Shown here: positions 40,255 to 52,297 of the stretch, piece after piece | Numbering within the stretch: the first letter of the stretch is position 1 | Layout of the letters: the number at the start of each line of letters is the position of its first letter | From: Fomes fomentarius | Lineage: Eukaryota; Basidiomycota; Agaricomycetes; Polyporales; Polyporaceae | NCBI GenBank assembly: GCA_022606135.1 | Contig: JABYQN010000001.1 | Location: 3,100,001-3,164,000 of the forward strand | DNA length: 64,000 nt | Direction of reading: 5' to 3' | The notes under the pieces: model-generated | Databases searched by the model: none | The model's input: only the letters and a program-made list of their open reading frames with translations | What the model was told of the DNA's origin: nothing | Translations under genes and position numbers: made by a program

Positions 40255-40920
40255 TTATGTGCTCGCATTCAAGATGTCCTCGACACGCTTGACTTTGCTT
40301 TCGTTCCCCGTGCCCAGCACAATCTCTCGGTCAACGCGAGTGCCAATGCGGATGTCTGTCGCGATACGCGGAGCGCCCTTCGCATGTACCGCGGCGTGGC
40401 AGGCGTGGATCGCGTTCATGACTTCGCTCCACGGTCCTTCTACGAACGGGAAGGGGAGTACTTGATATAAGCAAACCTATCAGCATGATACGTAGAGCCC
40501 TTTCCTCACCCAAGTTTGTGCCGTATCCGCTAGTGATTGAGGCATGACGCGTCAGCTACCACGCATTCAGCTGATGATTTATGACTCACTGTAACTATTA
40601 TCGCGTTTCAGGACAAAAATAGTAGCGATGTGATGAGTCGGCGGATCGCAAAACATACCTTGAATTTAAGTCCAGTCTTCTCGAGAACGCGAACGCACTC
40701 TGCTATGTACTCGGCAACCTAGTGACAGTGTATAAGTTGAAATCACCGGCTGTGGGAGTCATGAGATCGTACGGATGGCTCTCCTAAGCCCATCGGGATG
40801 AGACAGAAATCTGGAGAACGACGATGAGCGGAGGACTCAGCAGCGCAGGAGCCTTCATCCAGTAGATCCTCACGAACCTGCGACCGCATAGAGGTCGTTA
40901 GGATGCGTCTCTTGAGACAT
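40255..40920 (-). CDS. ECM15: ECM15-like UPF0045 (MTH1187 family) protein
   Basis: This is a small protein of the MTH1187/YkoF-like superfamily, which some studies link to thiamine binding; its role in fungi is poorly known. Exon 1 starts at 40920 (MSQETHPNDLYAVA) and joins across an intron to DFCLIPMGLGEPS, then VAEYIAECVRVLEKTGLKFK, then a short exon with GYGTNL. The final exon reads FPFVEGPWSEVMNAIHACHA and continues AVHAKGAPRIATDIRIGTRV, ending VKRVEDILNAST. The motif pairs DFCLIPMG and GYGTNL with EGPW and the IATDIRIGTRVDRE block are family signatures. The junction between GLKFK and GYGTNL is unclear: the cleanest phase-0 acceptor leaves a short insert (LTRHASITS). At about 110-120 residues the length fits. 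It is divergent from the ARMC8/Vid28 gene by 275 bp. Confidence 0.8.
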
Positions 40921-41195
40921 GTCCACGGACTGTCAACGCTCGGGCGTGTTTCGTCAAGTGCGAGCACGGGAGAGTTCAGAACTGAGTTGCGCCGCCGCCT
41001 GCGACTCTGCGCGTAGACGCTCGGCCCGTACTCGCGCTCTGCCCACCTCCACGCATGACGCTCGCGGAGCCAATACATCTCAGCCTCTTCCACCTCCATC
41101 TCCGAGTCGTTGTGCTGATCGCCCCGCTTGCTTTGGACCGCTCTTTTGGCATGTCATTTGCAACGGCTTGCGGGAACGTTCAACTTCTCCAGTCA

Positions 41196-43973
41196 TGACC
41201 GTAACGACCTTGAACGTCCCAACCTTGAAGGCAGTCAAAAACACCGTCATTGGGAACCGCACGGCTAAAGGGAGCTATGGGCGGGACGAAGTCTTTGTTT
41301 CGAGGTACGCTCACTCTTTACTCGTATGGCCGCGTGCTCAGCGGTCTCAAGACTCGTAGAGTGCATAAATGAACCGCCTACACTCGTTGGGGATCCCCAG
41401 AGCTCCAAGACAAATATTCGGATTGAGGCTGCACACATTCTCGCCTCCTTGTCCTATGGTATGCAATCGACTGTGCGCTCCTGCCGTACCGCCCTGAACA
41501 CAATTACTCAGGATCACCCGACGCCCTCCGCACGCTGCTCAGGCTGAACGCTTGCCAAGCACTTCTCTACGCCGTGTCAACGTTCCAGCCCTCGGACAGC
41601 GCGCCGCTGAAGGCGGCAATTACGCGCGGACTCCGAACTCTCGCAAGTGCTATTGCGGATTGTGTCGGACCGTCGCAATGGGGTATATCGCCAGATGTCT
41701 CTGACCTTCGGTCGGAGGCGACAGTAGCTCTTGAGTATCTCTTCCAGGTCAGTCGCTTCAGTCGCTTCATTCTATTCAGTACCAACAAGTGCGTTTGTAG
41801 CCGGAAGTATTGGATGTCTACATCCCACTTCTCACCGATCCGCTGCCACAAGTCAGCACAACTGTGGCGCAACTGCTTGCCGCTACCATACGAGATCCCG
41901 TGCACCGGTCCAAGGTATCTGACTGGTGCCCGCTTAGCGAACGAACCACCGAAACGAAAGGCAAGCGCGGTTGGGAGAAGGGTGACCTTACGAAGTCGCC
42001 CAGTCGTCAAGCTGGGTGGATGACGCGAACTCTAAGTACGCTGCTGAATCACAAGGATATCAAGGTCTGTGTCATATGCACGAGAATAACGTCGTGTTGA
42101 CATGTCCTTGTATAGTTGCAAGAAGCTGCGCTTCTTGCTCTCGCTTCTCTGGCGAAGGGTAATGAGGAGTTAGCTACGCGGCTAAACAAAGGGTCTCTAG
42201 GCCAAGCTTGTGGGTGTATCCTCGTTATTTGTGCTTTCTCTACTCATTGAGCCCCGGCAGCTGTGATCACGACTATTCTGTCGCTGTGCAAATCAAGAAC
42301 CGGTGATTTGCAACTGGCTGCTTCCCTCTGGTGAGCATTATGGTACCAAAGTTTGACACTTGTCTGACGGATCCCAGTGCGACGAACATTGTGCGAGCGT
42401 ACCCACCGCCGAATGCCACATATATTCCCCCGGGTGATCAAACCACCGTGATAACAATCATGCATGTCTTGAATCGCATGATTGGTTCGGACACGGCAAA
42501 TAATCAGACAAAGACCAAGGCTTGTTTCATCCTGTGTGAGCGCTACATTCTATAACCATCTCAGCAAGTGCTCACAGTGGTTCCAGACTACCTCGTTACC
42601 GACCACAGAGCTCTGTGCCAACTTGCCTTCGAACGCAATTCTCTGGTCCAGGTCGCACAATTGGTCAAGTCAATAACACCCACTGAGAAAACAACTGAGA
42701 TCGACGAAGACGAGCCCGAGAGCGTCTCTCGGCTACGCGAAGTGAGTTCATCCAGTGTCAGTGTCGCAATATATCCCTTGAATTCATGACGTTTGGCCAG
42801 GCCGCCCTGACTGCAGTCGCCGCCATTTCATTGTTTGACATCGACATCCGCACAGCAGTCATGGACGAGCTCAAGCTCATCCCTGTGATACAGGCGAGCT
42901 TGTCGCATCAGTACGTTGGGGTCAGATATGCCGCGTGTCAATGCGCTCGCGCGCTGAGTCGTGCGGTCTCGGCCCTGCGCACGAACATCGTTGACACCGG
43001 ACTGGGCATGTCTGTCTTCCATGTGTTTATGAAACAGGACGAAGACCGGCAAGTCATGCATGCTGCGTCGACGGTCATCTGTAACATTGTCACGGACTTC
43101 TCGCCTCTGCGGTCGGTGTGTGTTGAAGACTCGTTCGACTTTCGTAGACTCACTTAGCTCCATTAGACTCTGATCGAGCAAGGCGCGATTACCAGACTTG
43201 TGCAACTCCTGAACGCAGAAGACGCTGAGCTACGTCTCAATGCGCTGTGGGCGTTCAAGAACCTCTTGTACAAGGCCACACCCGAACTCAAGCGCCAGGT
43301 GATGAACAGCATCGGATGGCCTGAGATCAGCAAGTACGTATCCTTAGGTCTTGCACGACTACGGTGCTGACCATGAACAGGCTTTTGGTTGATCCAGACC
43401 CTCGATTGCAAGAGCAGGCGTTCCATGTCGTGCGACATGTAGCCGACGGTGTAGAAGATGTCGAGCTGCTATTCTCAGAACTAGGTGGAAGCGACGCGCT
43501 TCTCGGCTTCCTATCAGTAGCGATGGAATCTGAGGCTGAGGACATAGTCCTACAGGTGTGTGCTCCAAATGCATGTCGAACGTGTATGCTCATGTTCTCT
43601 GCAGGCTGTATTCGTCCTTGCAAACGTTGCGAACAGCCCTGCACACCAGAGGAGCATCCTATCCAACCAGCGGATCCTTAGCCGCCTGCGGGAGTGCCTC
43701 GTCGACGCGAAGGTCGAAATCCGCCGTCCCGCTGTTTCCTGCGTACTCGAATTGGTACGTCAGAACCCACGTTGCCATCAAAAGTTGCACGAGGCCGGCA
43801 TCGACTCAACGCTGCGGCATATGGTTGAACACACGTCGCATGTAAGCGCGAGTCCGACAACGCTTCGTCTTGCAGGAGGTCGACAGATGGGTGCGGAGGA
43901 TGACATGGAGGTGCAGAGTAAAGCCAAGGATGCTCTCCGGTGGCTCGAACACAGCGCTGACATGGAGGCATGA
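41196..43973 (+). CDS. VID28: ARMC8/Vid28 armadillo protein of the GID/CTLH ubiquitin ligase
   Basis: This is an armadillo-repeat scaffold homologous to Vid28/Gid5 and animal ARMC8. In yeast the complex ubiquitinates gluconeogenic enzymes such as Fbp1 when glucose returns. It starts MTVTTLNVPTLKAVKNTVIG, where LKxVKNxVIGN is typical of ARMC8 N termini. After an intron with acceptor before ACTCGT it continues LVECINEPPTLVGDP, IRIEAAHILASLSYG and GSPDALRTLLRLNACQALLY. Many helical repeats follow over about 12 exons, including VRYAACQCARALSRAVSALR, LNALWAFKNLLYKATPELKR and AVFVLANVANSPAHQRSIL, ending DALRWLEHSADMEA. The family also contains other armadillo proteins, but the conserved N-terminal block and LWAFKNLLYKA make ARMC8 the best match. 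Some internal exon ends are approximate. Confidence 0.85.
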
Positions 43974-44247
43974 TTTGGACTTGTTTGTGATGCTATCGTG
44001 CGCTTTGTATCGCTATATGCGCGTTCTGTATCTGTGGCTGTAGACTTTTCTGCTTGAATGTATCCTGGGCACTTCAGGCGGAAGGCGGTCGTGCGACTCG
44101 GCTACGCGTCGCGCGCGCTCTGGGGTAAGTGGTGTGACTTTGGGGCGTGACCGATTTCTCCCGAGCGCGTTTTGACGACACTTGCTGAGTTTTGCCCCTT
44201 CCACCTCTCCGCCAGCGATCCGTCCCCCTCCCCCTCCTTCCACCACC

Positions 44248-45695
44248 ATGGCCACTCTCGCTCGGTTGCGCACTGCTGTCCCTCGCCGTCTTGTGAGTTC
44301 TGCGCATAGGAGCACCAAACATGCGGCGCTGACGTCGTGACAGTCATCACAGCGGTTCGCGCGGACGATCCAGACCGCTGCAGACACGACACAGCTACAC
44401 CAGGACGCGTCGCACTCCGAGCCGTTCACAGTCAAGCTCCACGAAGATTCCTTCCGCGGGTACCGGACGGACACGCCCAGCCTCGATGTCGAGGTGTCGA
44501 AGGAGAACCTGCTGAAGTGGTACAAGCAGATGACCGTCATCCGCCGTATGGAGCAGGCGGCCGACGCCCTCTACAAACAAAAGCTCATCCGCGGTTTCTG
44601 TCATCTTGCTATCGGTCAAGTGAGTGTCGTTTTTGGTAATCGTAACGCCGGTGCGCGGCCTGTGTTGGGAGGTACTGAGACGGCGGATGTGCGCGCAGGA
44701 AGCGATTTCTGTCGGTATTAACTCTGCCACGACGTTCGACGACAACATCATCTCGTCATACCGTACGCACCCCTTTGTTCTTCTGCGCGGCGGTGACGTG
44801 AAGAGCCTTATGGGCGAACTGCTCGGTCGCGTGTGCGGTGTCTCGAAGGGCAAGGGTGGTTCTATGCACGTCTTCACCGAGGCCTTCCAGGGAGGGCACG
44901 GTATCGTCGGTGCGCAAGTGCCACTCGGTGCAGGTCTTGCATTTGCGCAAAAGTACTTGGGCAAGAAGACCGCGACCTTCGCGATGTACGGTGACGGTGC
45001 AAGCAACCAGGGTCAGGTGTTCGAGTCGTACAACATGGTACGTGATACTTTCCAGGTTCTGTAGTAGACACCCACTGATGAGTGGTATAGGCGAAGCTCT
45101 GGAACCTGCCCTGTATCTTCGTTTGCGAGAACAACAAGTATGGTATGGGTACCTCGGCGGAGCGTAGTTCCTCGAACACGGAGTACTACACCCGTGGCGA
45201 CCTCATCCCTGGTATCCAGGTGAACGGCATGGATATCATAGCTGTCCACCAGGCATCCAAGTTCGCGAAGGATTGGGTCACCAGCGACAAGGGTCCTCTC
45301 CTTGTCGAGTTTGTCACCTACCGTTACGCTGGTCACTCGTACGTCATGCTTTGCTTATCTCCATCACGCCCTGTACTGACCTGAGTCTCGATAGGATGTC
45401 CGACCCCGGCACCACCTACCGTACTCGTGAGGAGATCCAGCGGATGCGTTCCACTCAGGACCCCATCCGTGGTCTCCAGCGCTACATTGCCGAATGGGGG
45501 CTCGCGTCAGAGGACGACCTCAAGGCGATCGATAAGAGCGCGAAGGCTGAGGTCGACGCTGCTGTCGAGGAGGCCAAGCAGTCACCCTTCCCTAGCGAGA
45601 AGGAGCTCTGGACCGACATCTACTCCGCGGGCACCGAGCCCCCCTTGATGCGCGGCCGGGAACGCGAGGAGGTTTTCTACTACAAGAACTTGTAG
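44248..45695 (+). CDS. PDA1: Pyruvate dehydrogenase E1 component alpha subunit (mitochondrial)
   Basis: This is the thiamine-diphosphate-binding alpha subunit of the mitochondrial pyruvate dehydrogenase complex. The presequence is split by intron 1: [15 protein letters not shown] joins to [16 protein letters not shown]. The enzyme core shows [49 protein letters not shown] and the thiamine-diphosphate motif from [17 protein letters not shown] through ENNKYGMG. The regulatory loop [16 protein letters not shown] contains the Ser that a PDH kinase phosphorylates in other eukaryotes. The C terminus has [12 protein letters not shown]. Five exons keep the frame. The SDPGTTYR loop and GTSAERSS favour PDH E1 alpha over the branched-chain E1 alpha. 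It is convergent with the COA1 gene. Confidence 0.96.
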
Positions 45696-45917
45696 TTGGA
45701 TCGTCGGGTGGGGGGACGCGAGGATGATGGGCGGGTTTGTTACTATTCTGTTATAGAGTACTACATTACGCTGGTTGATACTACTGCTTTCCGTTCCATG
45801 CTGCCATTATTCGTATGATGTCCGATTCCGTGTTCATTCGTCAAGAGGATGCATCACTGTGGAGTGCCGGACACGCTATGGTACTGTCATGAACTTCGGA
45901 GTTTACGAATCTAGTGC

Positions 45918-46870
45918 CTATGACGGGGTGGCCTGGCTTAAGATAACTTCTGTTCCGTCATCGGCGATGACTTTGAAACGAACTGTATGATAGCGTGGTG
46001 TGAGTGGGATGTGCCTGTCAATTGTGTAGGTACCTACGAATTTGGAACCGCTCGCCCTTCGCTCGCCGGATGCTTGTGAAGTACAATGTACCAGCTCCTA
46101 CGCAACATGAGTTCCGATCCACACCAAAAAGCATACGCAACTAGACCCTACCTTTATGTCCCTTCACCCGGAAGCTCAAGTCAATGTTTCCGCCAGGTAT
46201 ATGGATCTGCGAACGCATTCAACATTAATATTTCACTCGCTCGTTGGTGCATCGGCGCGGGGGAGGGGGGGGGGGGCGAAGGAACGTATACGTACCGCGC
46301 CGTCGATCCACGGGTCACCGTTCATCCACCACACCGGCTCGGGGCGGATGGCCTCGCCGAGGACCGCACGCAGATCGGGGCTCTCGCGGATGGCGTTCAT
46401 GATTTGCTGCATGATCGAGGACGAGAGCTTCTCCTGGTTCGTCACGAAGACCATGAAGACCGCCCATGCGCCCACGCCGACGGCGCCGAGGGCGAGGATC
46501 GCGGGCCACTTGCTCTGCGGCGTGCGGGGGAGGAGGGGGCGCGTTGGGTTGCGTGTAAATGTTAATGTGGATGTAAGGCGTTGTTTGCGTTTGCGTTTGC
46601 GTACTAGGTGCAAGGGAAGGGGAAAGGAGGGAGGAAAAGACGCACCTGGAGGGGAGGGAGGTCGCGCGGCGAGGGTCTGCTGTAGTATAGCCCGGGACGC
46701 GCGGTCTTGTCGAACGTCTCTGCCTCTGGGAGCGGCTTCTGCGGGTGCGAGTGCGAGTGCGTTTGGGGTTGTGAGGACGACGCGTAGGCCGCACGCAGAT
46801 AAGGGAGGGGACGGAGCGAGTGTGCTGGTTGTAGGCGGGGCGGGACGCGTAGGGATGCGCGGAGAGACAT
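45918..46870 (-). CDS. COA1: COA1-like cytochrome c oxidase assembly factor
   Basis: This is probably the inner-membrane assembly factor that acts on Cox1 early in complex IV assembly. The start at 46870 opens an Arg/Ser-rich presequence (MSLRASLRVPPRLQPAHSLR), followed by a His/Ser/Gln-rich linker and RPGLYYSRPSPRDLPPLQ. Exon 2 has one membrane helix (ILALGAVGVGAWAVFMVFV) and then NAIRESPDLRAVLGEAIRPE with DPWIDGA. Downstream exons give GNIDLSFRVKGHKGAGTLYF, TSIRRAKGERFQI and RFKVIADDGTEVILSQ, ending ATPS. A short membrane protein with an LGExI...PWIxG block and a FRVKGxKGxGxxxFxSxR core is typical of Coa1. The intron after DPWIDGA carries a C-rich tract (G-rich on the plus strand at 46258-46276). 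There are five exons. Confidence 0.78.
46258..46276 (+). repeat. G-rich homopolymer tract inside a COA1 intron
   Basis: A run of 18 G residues broken by one A lies on the plus strand, so the COA1 transcript has a long C tract in this intron. It could form a G-quadruplex on the plus strand, or be length-unstable. It may also be a place where the assembled length is wrong. Confidence 0.7.
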
Positions 46871-47093
46871 GACGGCGGGTCCGACCAGAGAAGTTGGGAC
46901 GTGTAAGAGAGCGAGCCTGTGTGCTTATAGTCAATCCAAAAGGAGAACGACGTCACAAGCTATGACGATTGGCAGTGGGTGAGATGGAGGCAAGAAAGTC
47001 GCGGCCGAGACGAAAGCCCAGGTCAGGCTTCCCGAATGAGAGAGAGCCGATGCGCGCGGGGGCGGCAAGCTCGTGTATACGCTCTCCCTCCGG

Positions 47094-49763
47094 ATGACCG
47101 CCATCTCGCCCTCGACCTCCCGCATCCCGCTCTCCTCTCCGTCCCCACAACCAACGAACCCAAACCCGATATCACTGCGGCTTTACAAGGTCCTCGGCGC
47201 GAGCTTTGACGACGATGCGACGCGCGAGGCGCTCGACACGCTAGCGGAGCTGTATGCTCACGCTCCTGCTTCACACACACACACGAGCTCGGGCAAGGGG
47301 AAGGACGTCAGGGCGGATGGAGAGGCTGAAGGAGAGGCTGATGATGAGTATGAGACAGGGGCTGGTGGGACTGTGGTTAGGCCGAGGGGACTAGTCGTGG
47401 GAGCGGGAGTCGAGGAGAGCGTCGCGGGTGACATCGCCGCACGGGCGAGGAAGAACCTCCGCAGGGACGTCGAGAGCAAGCTGGCGGAGTCGAGCCGGCA
47501 GTTCCTGAAGGCGTTCGGAGAGGTGGACAAGGTCTGTTCTTTCATCCGTGCACGCCATTCATCCGGATTGTACGATGTGGTTATACTCATCCAAAACGAT
47601 GTATGTACGGGGGTGGACAGCAATTGGATACACTACAGGAGCATATTGGCTTGATGCGTGTGCGCAGCGACGAGGCGCAGACGCAGCTGCACGAGACGAA
47701 CAAGGCGTGCAAGTCTCTGCTTGACCGTGCAGGCTCACTCCGAGAAGAACGGTACGTCCCCCTTCTCACTTCCACTCCCAGATCAACCTCTCACATGCAC
47801 ATGTCCGCCCTTTGCCTTCAGACAAGGCGTCGCCGTGCGCCAAAGCATCATCACCCTCTTCCTCTCGCGCTTTACTCTCAGCAACGACGAGAGAGAGGCG
47901 ATCGTGTCGCGCGACGTGCCCGTCGGGTCACGCTTCTTCGGCGCGATGGACAAGGCGGCGGCGATCCGCGACGACTGCCGCGTGCTCATGACCGGCGACG
48001 AGGGCGATACCAAGGCCGGGCTCGACATCCTCTCCGCGACCGCGACGCACCTCGAGCACGCGTACGACAAGATCTTCCGCCACGTCTCATTTGAGTTCCG
48101 TCAGATGGGGCGTGACGCGGGGCTCGATGTCGCCCCGGCGACGCAGGAGGCGGTTAGAAGGCTAAAGCAGAGGCCCGAGCTCCTCGCGTGTGTTTCGCAT
48201 CATTGACATTCTCGGTTGCAGGCGTTCTGACTACCATTGTATTTTACGAATTTCTAGAGAAGCTCTGCAGGTTCTCTCGCAGACCCGACAAGCCACGCTC
48301 CTGTCCGCATTCATGGACGCTCTCACACGCGGCGGGCCGGGGGGTCTGCCCCGCCCAATCGAGCTGCATGCACATGACCCGCTACGGTACGTTGGGGACA
48401 TGCTTGCATGGGTGCACCAAGCGATCGCCGCGGAACGCGAGTTCCTCGAGAGCCTGTTCGGGGTGCGCGGTGCGCGGCGGATGGTCGGCGCCGTGCGGGA
48501 GTTCGGGGCGACGGAGGAGGAGCAGTGGATGGGCGAGCTGATGGACGGCGCGGTGCGGGGCCTGTGTGGCCCGTTGAGGGTGCGCGTGCAACAGACGGTG
48601 CAGTCGCAGGAGAGCAGCATCACGTCGTATAAGATCGCGAACTTGCTTGGGTTCTATATGCTTACGATGCAGAGGACGGTCGGTCGGGAGGCGTTGTTGG
48701 CGAAGACGCTGGAGGAGTACGTGTGGTTTGCCTTCTTTTGAGTCTGAGAGGGCGGTGTTGACGGATTTTTTGTTAATAGGTTGACGGACCGTGCGTACTC
48801 AATATTCTATGGGGCTGTCGAGACGCAGGGCAGGTCGCTTCTGCGCGTCCCGCTGGTAAGTGATGACTTCATCCACGATGTCTCCTCTTAGTGGTCTGAC
48901 ATGGCTGCAGGACCTCGACGAGGCTGGCGTTTCGCCGCCACTTGTCATCCTGGACCACGCCCAGGTACTGCGAGAGATGATGGTGGTGTACGACTCTTCT
49001 CTGCTGGGCGACGAGAACGAGGAAGAGCTGCTCGCCGGCTTCCGCGACATTCTGGACAAAATGGTGGACCCAGCGATAGAGATGTGCTTGACAGGAGCAC
49101 AGGAGAAGAAAAAGCAGCGGCCGACATGGGACAAGGCTGTGTTCGTGCTCAACACGCTCTCCTATCTGCAGAGCGTACTGGAGCCGTTCGCATTCACGGT
49201 CGAAAAGCGCGGTGTCGTGCAAGGTCTGATCGAGGGCAAGGTTCTGCAGCTGATCGAGGAACATGTGAGTCGGTGTGCTTGTGTCCAAGCAGGGGATAAC
49301 CTGACAGATGGAATTGCCGCTTCAGTACAAGGATGTGCTGTTGGATGCTGGGTTATCCGAGATCGCGGCCGCATGCGACGGTCGACGACCACATGTGAGC
49401 AGATTTGTGTTGGTCACGCTATATAGTTGTTGACTGTTCTGGGGACAGGAACCACTATCGCACGTCCCCGCAGCTGAGCCCGGTGCCCTACAAGGAGCGC
49501 TAGGTCGGTTCTCGGAGTGGTTGTCCGGAGAAGGGGTTGTGCGCTCTCGGCGTCTGTCGTTGCTGACGGTGCAGAGCCTGCACTCGCGGGTGCACCAGGC
49601 GGCGCTGGAGCGTGTGGCTGGGACGTACGAGCGGATATGCGAGGAGGTTAAGAAGGGAGAGAACAAGTACGAGGCGGGGGCGACGGTGCTGGGGAGCGAG
49701 CGGCCGTTTGGGCAGGTGCGGCTGCTGTGGCAGATCTTTGGGCTGGAGGGGGCTGCGGCATAG
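47094..49763 (+). CDS. COG6: Conserved oligomeric Golgi complex subunit 6 (COG6)
   Basis: This is a subunit of lobe B of the COG tethering complex, which docks retrograde vesicles at the Golgi. The start is the ATG at 47094 (MTAISPSTSRIPLSSPS), with ISLRLYKVLGASFDDDATRE just after. A Gly/Glu-rich insert follows (about 47,290-47,400), then VESKLAESSRQFLKAFGEVD, QLDTLQEHIGLMRVRSDEAQ and RQSIITLFLSRFTLSNDERE. The central region includes HDPLRYVGDMLAWVHQAIAA, EREFLESLFGV and SITSYKIANLLGFYMLTMQR. The C-terminal part, ERICEEVKKGENKYE, ends WQIFGLEGAAA. There are about nine exons, all in frame. The DPLRYVGDMLAWxHQ motif is the family hallmark. It is divergent from COA1 by 223 bp. Confidence 0.94.
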
Positions 49764-49996
49764 GCTCACGCTCAGAAACTATCTCATGCATGATGCCCGT
49801 TGCTGCGTCGAGACTGGATTGCGTGTGCGCGGGAAAAGCCAAGGTGGGCGGCTAGTGTGTGTGGCTGTGTCCTCGGATAGGGATGAGGACAGAATCTGCG
49901 TCATACGTTCCATCATCCCTCCCGCTCCCTGCCCGATATAACACATAACACATCCTGTTCTGTTCTGGCTGTGCCCGACGGTTGCCCGCTTTGTCC

Positions 49997-52297
49997 ATGT
50001 CGCTCGACACGCAGGTTGCCCTCGCCCGCAACACACCCCGCGGCGAGTCCAGCCATCTCTCCAGGGCCGCGCGCCAGGTCGTCCCGCCCTTTCTCCAGAA
50101 GCTCTACGAGTCCGTCTCCTTCCATGCTCTTCCACGCCCTTCGATGAGCTGAACTATACCCAAAACTGATAGAATAGTAAACGACCCTGCAAACGAGGAG
50201 CTCATAAAGTGGTCCGACGGCGGCGATTCTTTCTATGGCGAGTCTATCCTTCTTCCACTCTCCTTCCCTCCTGCTCATTCCTACTCCTTCCCGCACTTCC
50301 CCCTCTTCCGCCACTACCAGTCCTCAACCATGAAAAGTTTGCTCGCGAGGTGCTCGGCCGCTGGTTCAAGCACCAAAAGTTCGCGTCCTTTGTGCGCCAG
50401 CTGAACATGTACGGCTTTCACAAAATTCCTCATCTGCAGCAAGGCGTCCTCAAGAGCGACTCCGATACTGAACCATGGCACTTTGAGCACCCCAACTTCC
50501 ACCGCGGCCAGCCAGACCTCCTCTGCCTCATCCAGCGCAAGAAGCAGCCCACCCATGGCCAGTCCGACGATCCCGCACTCGACATGCACGACACCACCAC
50601 CGCCGCCGCACCGCTCTCAAACGTCACCCCGGGCCACCTCATGGACATCAACTCCATCGTGAACGGTGTCTCCGCCATCAAGCGCCACCAGCAGGCCATC
50701 TCTGCCGAGCTCAGTGCCCTCAAGCAGTCCAACGATGCGCTCTGGAAGGAGGCCGTCGCCGCTCGTCAGCGACATGCGAAGCACCAGGACACCATCAATC
50801 GTATCCTCAAGTTTCTTGCAGGCGTTTTTGGCCACACCGACAGTGGCGCACATTCTCCCGATGGTTCGCACTCCCCGCCACAGGTCACCCCGCGCATTCG
50901 CCAGAGACTCATGATTGGTGCCCCTGCGGCGAAGGGCAAGCACGTGGATATCATGGAGGTCGAAGACGATGAGGCGGATGTTTTGCGGAACGGTAGGAGG
51001 GGGACACTCTTTACTGCAGGTGAGTTAGTACGCGTCTTCGCATTCCTAGTACACCCCCTCATAATAGCCGCTTGTAAATGAAGATCAGCATGCCACCATC
51101 GAGACACCAGAAGGGTCAATATCCTCCCCGTCCATCTCTGATACTATGTCTCATTCTGAGGGTTTCACACCGGTCACTGAAGTATTACCCGATTCGATTA
51201 AGTCGCCCCCGACAATGTCGTCGCAAATCCTCTCCAGAGCCAACAGCACTACCCCTACCCCTCGATTGACCAATGGTTCAACAACACCTGCGTCCGTCCA
51301 GACACCCTCGCCCCCATCAACCGCCCCATCACTGAATAATGTCGACGCGATGTGGCAGGCTGCCATTCAGCATATGATGACCACGCCTGGCCAGTTCCAG
51401 AGGATCATGCAAGCGTTCGCTAACCAGCAGTCCATTAACAGCGTCCCCACACCTCCCGACAACACCCTCACCCACGCGAACAACTCAGCGGTAGCAGCGT
51501 ACGACCCCAATGGAACCGACTATGCACGCTGGTTCAATCCGCCGACGCCCTCGACCCCATCAACAGCCTCGCCCCCGCTCCTCACCCCCGATGAGAACGC
51601 TCCATTACAGCTCCTGATGGACGAGTCGCATCGGCTACAGAAGTCGTACCAGGACGCCACGGAGATTGACGCGGACATGGACATGCTCCAGTCTTCCATC
51701 AACTCCCTAATCCAGAACCTCGGCATCGACCCCACGTCTCTCGCGTCCGCGCCGGAGGATCCTCTACACGCGAGCACGCCCGGCGGGGTCATGAACGGCG
51801 CAGCGCAGGCCACGAACGGGTTCACGACGTCCCTCCCGCCCGACTCGTTCTCGCACGGCCTGAACGGGCTTGACGCGACCGGCGGGGGGCCGGACGTCTC
51901 GCACCCAGACTACCTCCTCGACTCGCTCCTCAGCCAGATCGGGGACGGATCCGGGGCGGGTGCGGACGGGATGGGCATGGGCATGGACATGAGCATGGGA
52001 GGCGGAAGTGTAGGGGGCGGGTTCGGCGGGCTGGACTACCCGGACATCACCGACCATTACGACCACAGCGCGCAGATCGACGGGACGGCGATCGAGGACG
52101 CGAGCACGGAGCAGCTCACCGCGTTTCTCGACGAGGCGAGCGGCGGTGCGGGTGCGGGTGGGGAGGCGCAGGGCGCGACGAAGAGCCCGCGGGTGGGCAC
52201 GCTACATCAGAAACGCAAGTCGGACGCGGCGGAGATGTCACTGCCCGCGCCGCCGGAGGGCGGCGGGACGGGGAAGAAGGTGAAGCGCAAGCGTTGA
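49997..52297 (+). CDS. Heat-shock transcription factor, copy B
   Basis: This is a second HSF, paralogous to the copy at 15,127-17,181. Exon 1 (from 49997) reads MSLDTQVALARNTPRGESSH and ends VVPPFLQKLYE. Exon 2 reads IVNDPANEELIKWSDGGDSF. The following intron has a GC donor (GCGAGT) and an AG acceptor, joining to VLNHEKFAREVLGRWFKHQK, FASFVRQLNMYGFHKI and HPNFHRGQPDLLCLIQRKKQ. The trimerisation coil is VSAIKRHQQAISAELSALKQ and SNDALWKEAVAARQRHAKHQ. A last intron near 51,020-51,086 leads to a long Pro/Ser/Thr-rich region, the conserved KSYQDATEIDADMDMLQSSI block, Gly-rich low complexity and a basic end (KKVKRKR). In mushrooms several HSF genes are usual; whether A and B differ in role is unknown. 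Confidence 0.92.

Noticed and set aside
41080..41262. Small minus-strand frame between ECM15 and ARMC8/Vid28
   Set aside because: It overlaps the first exon of the ARMC8-like gene in antisense and shows no independent support.
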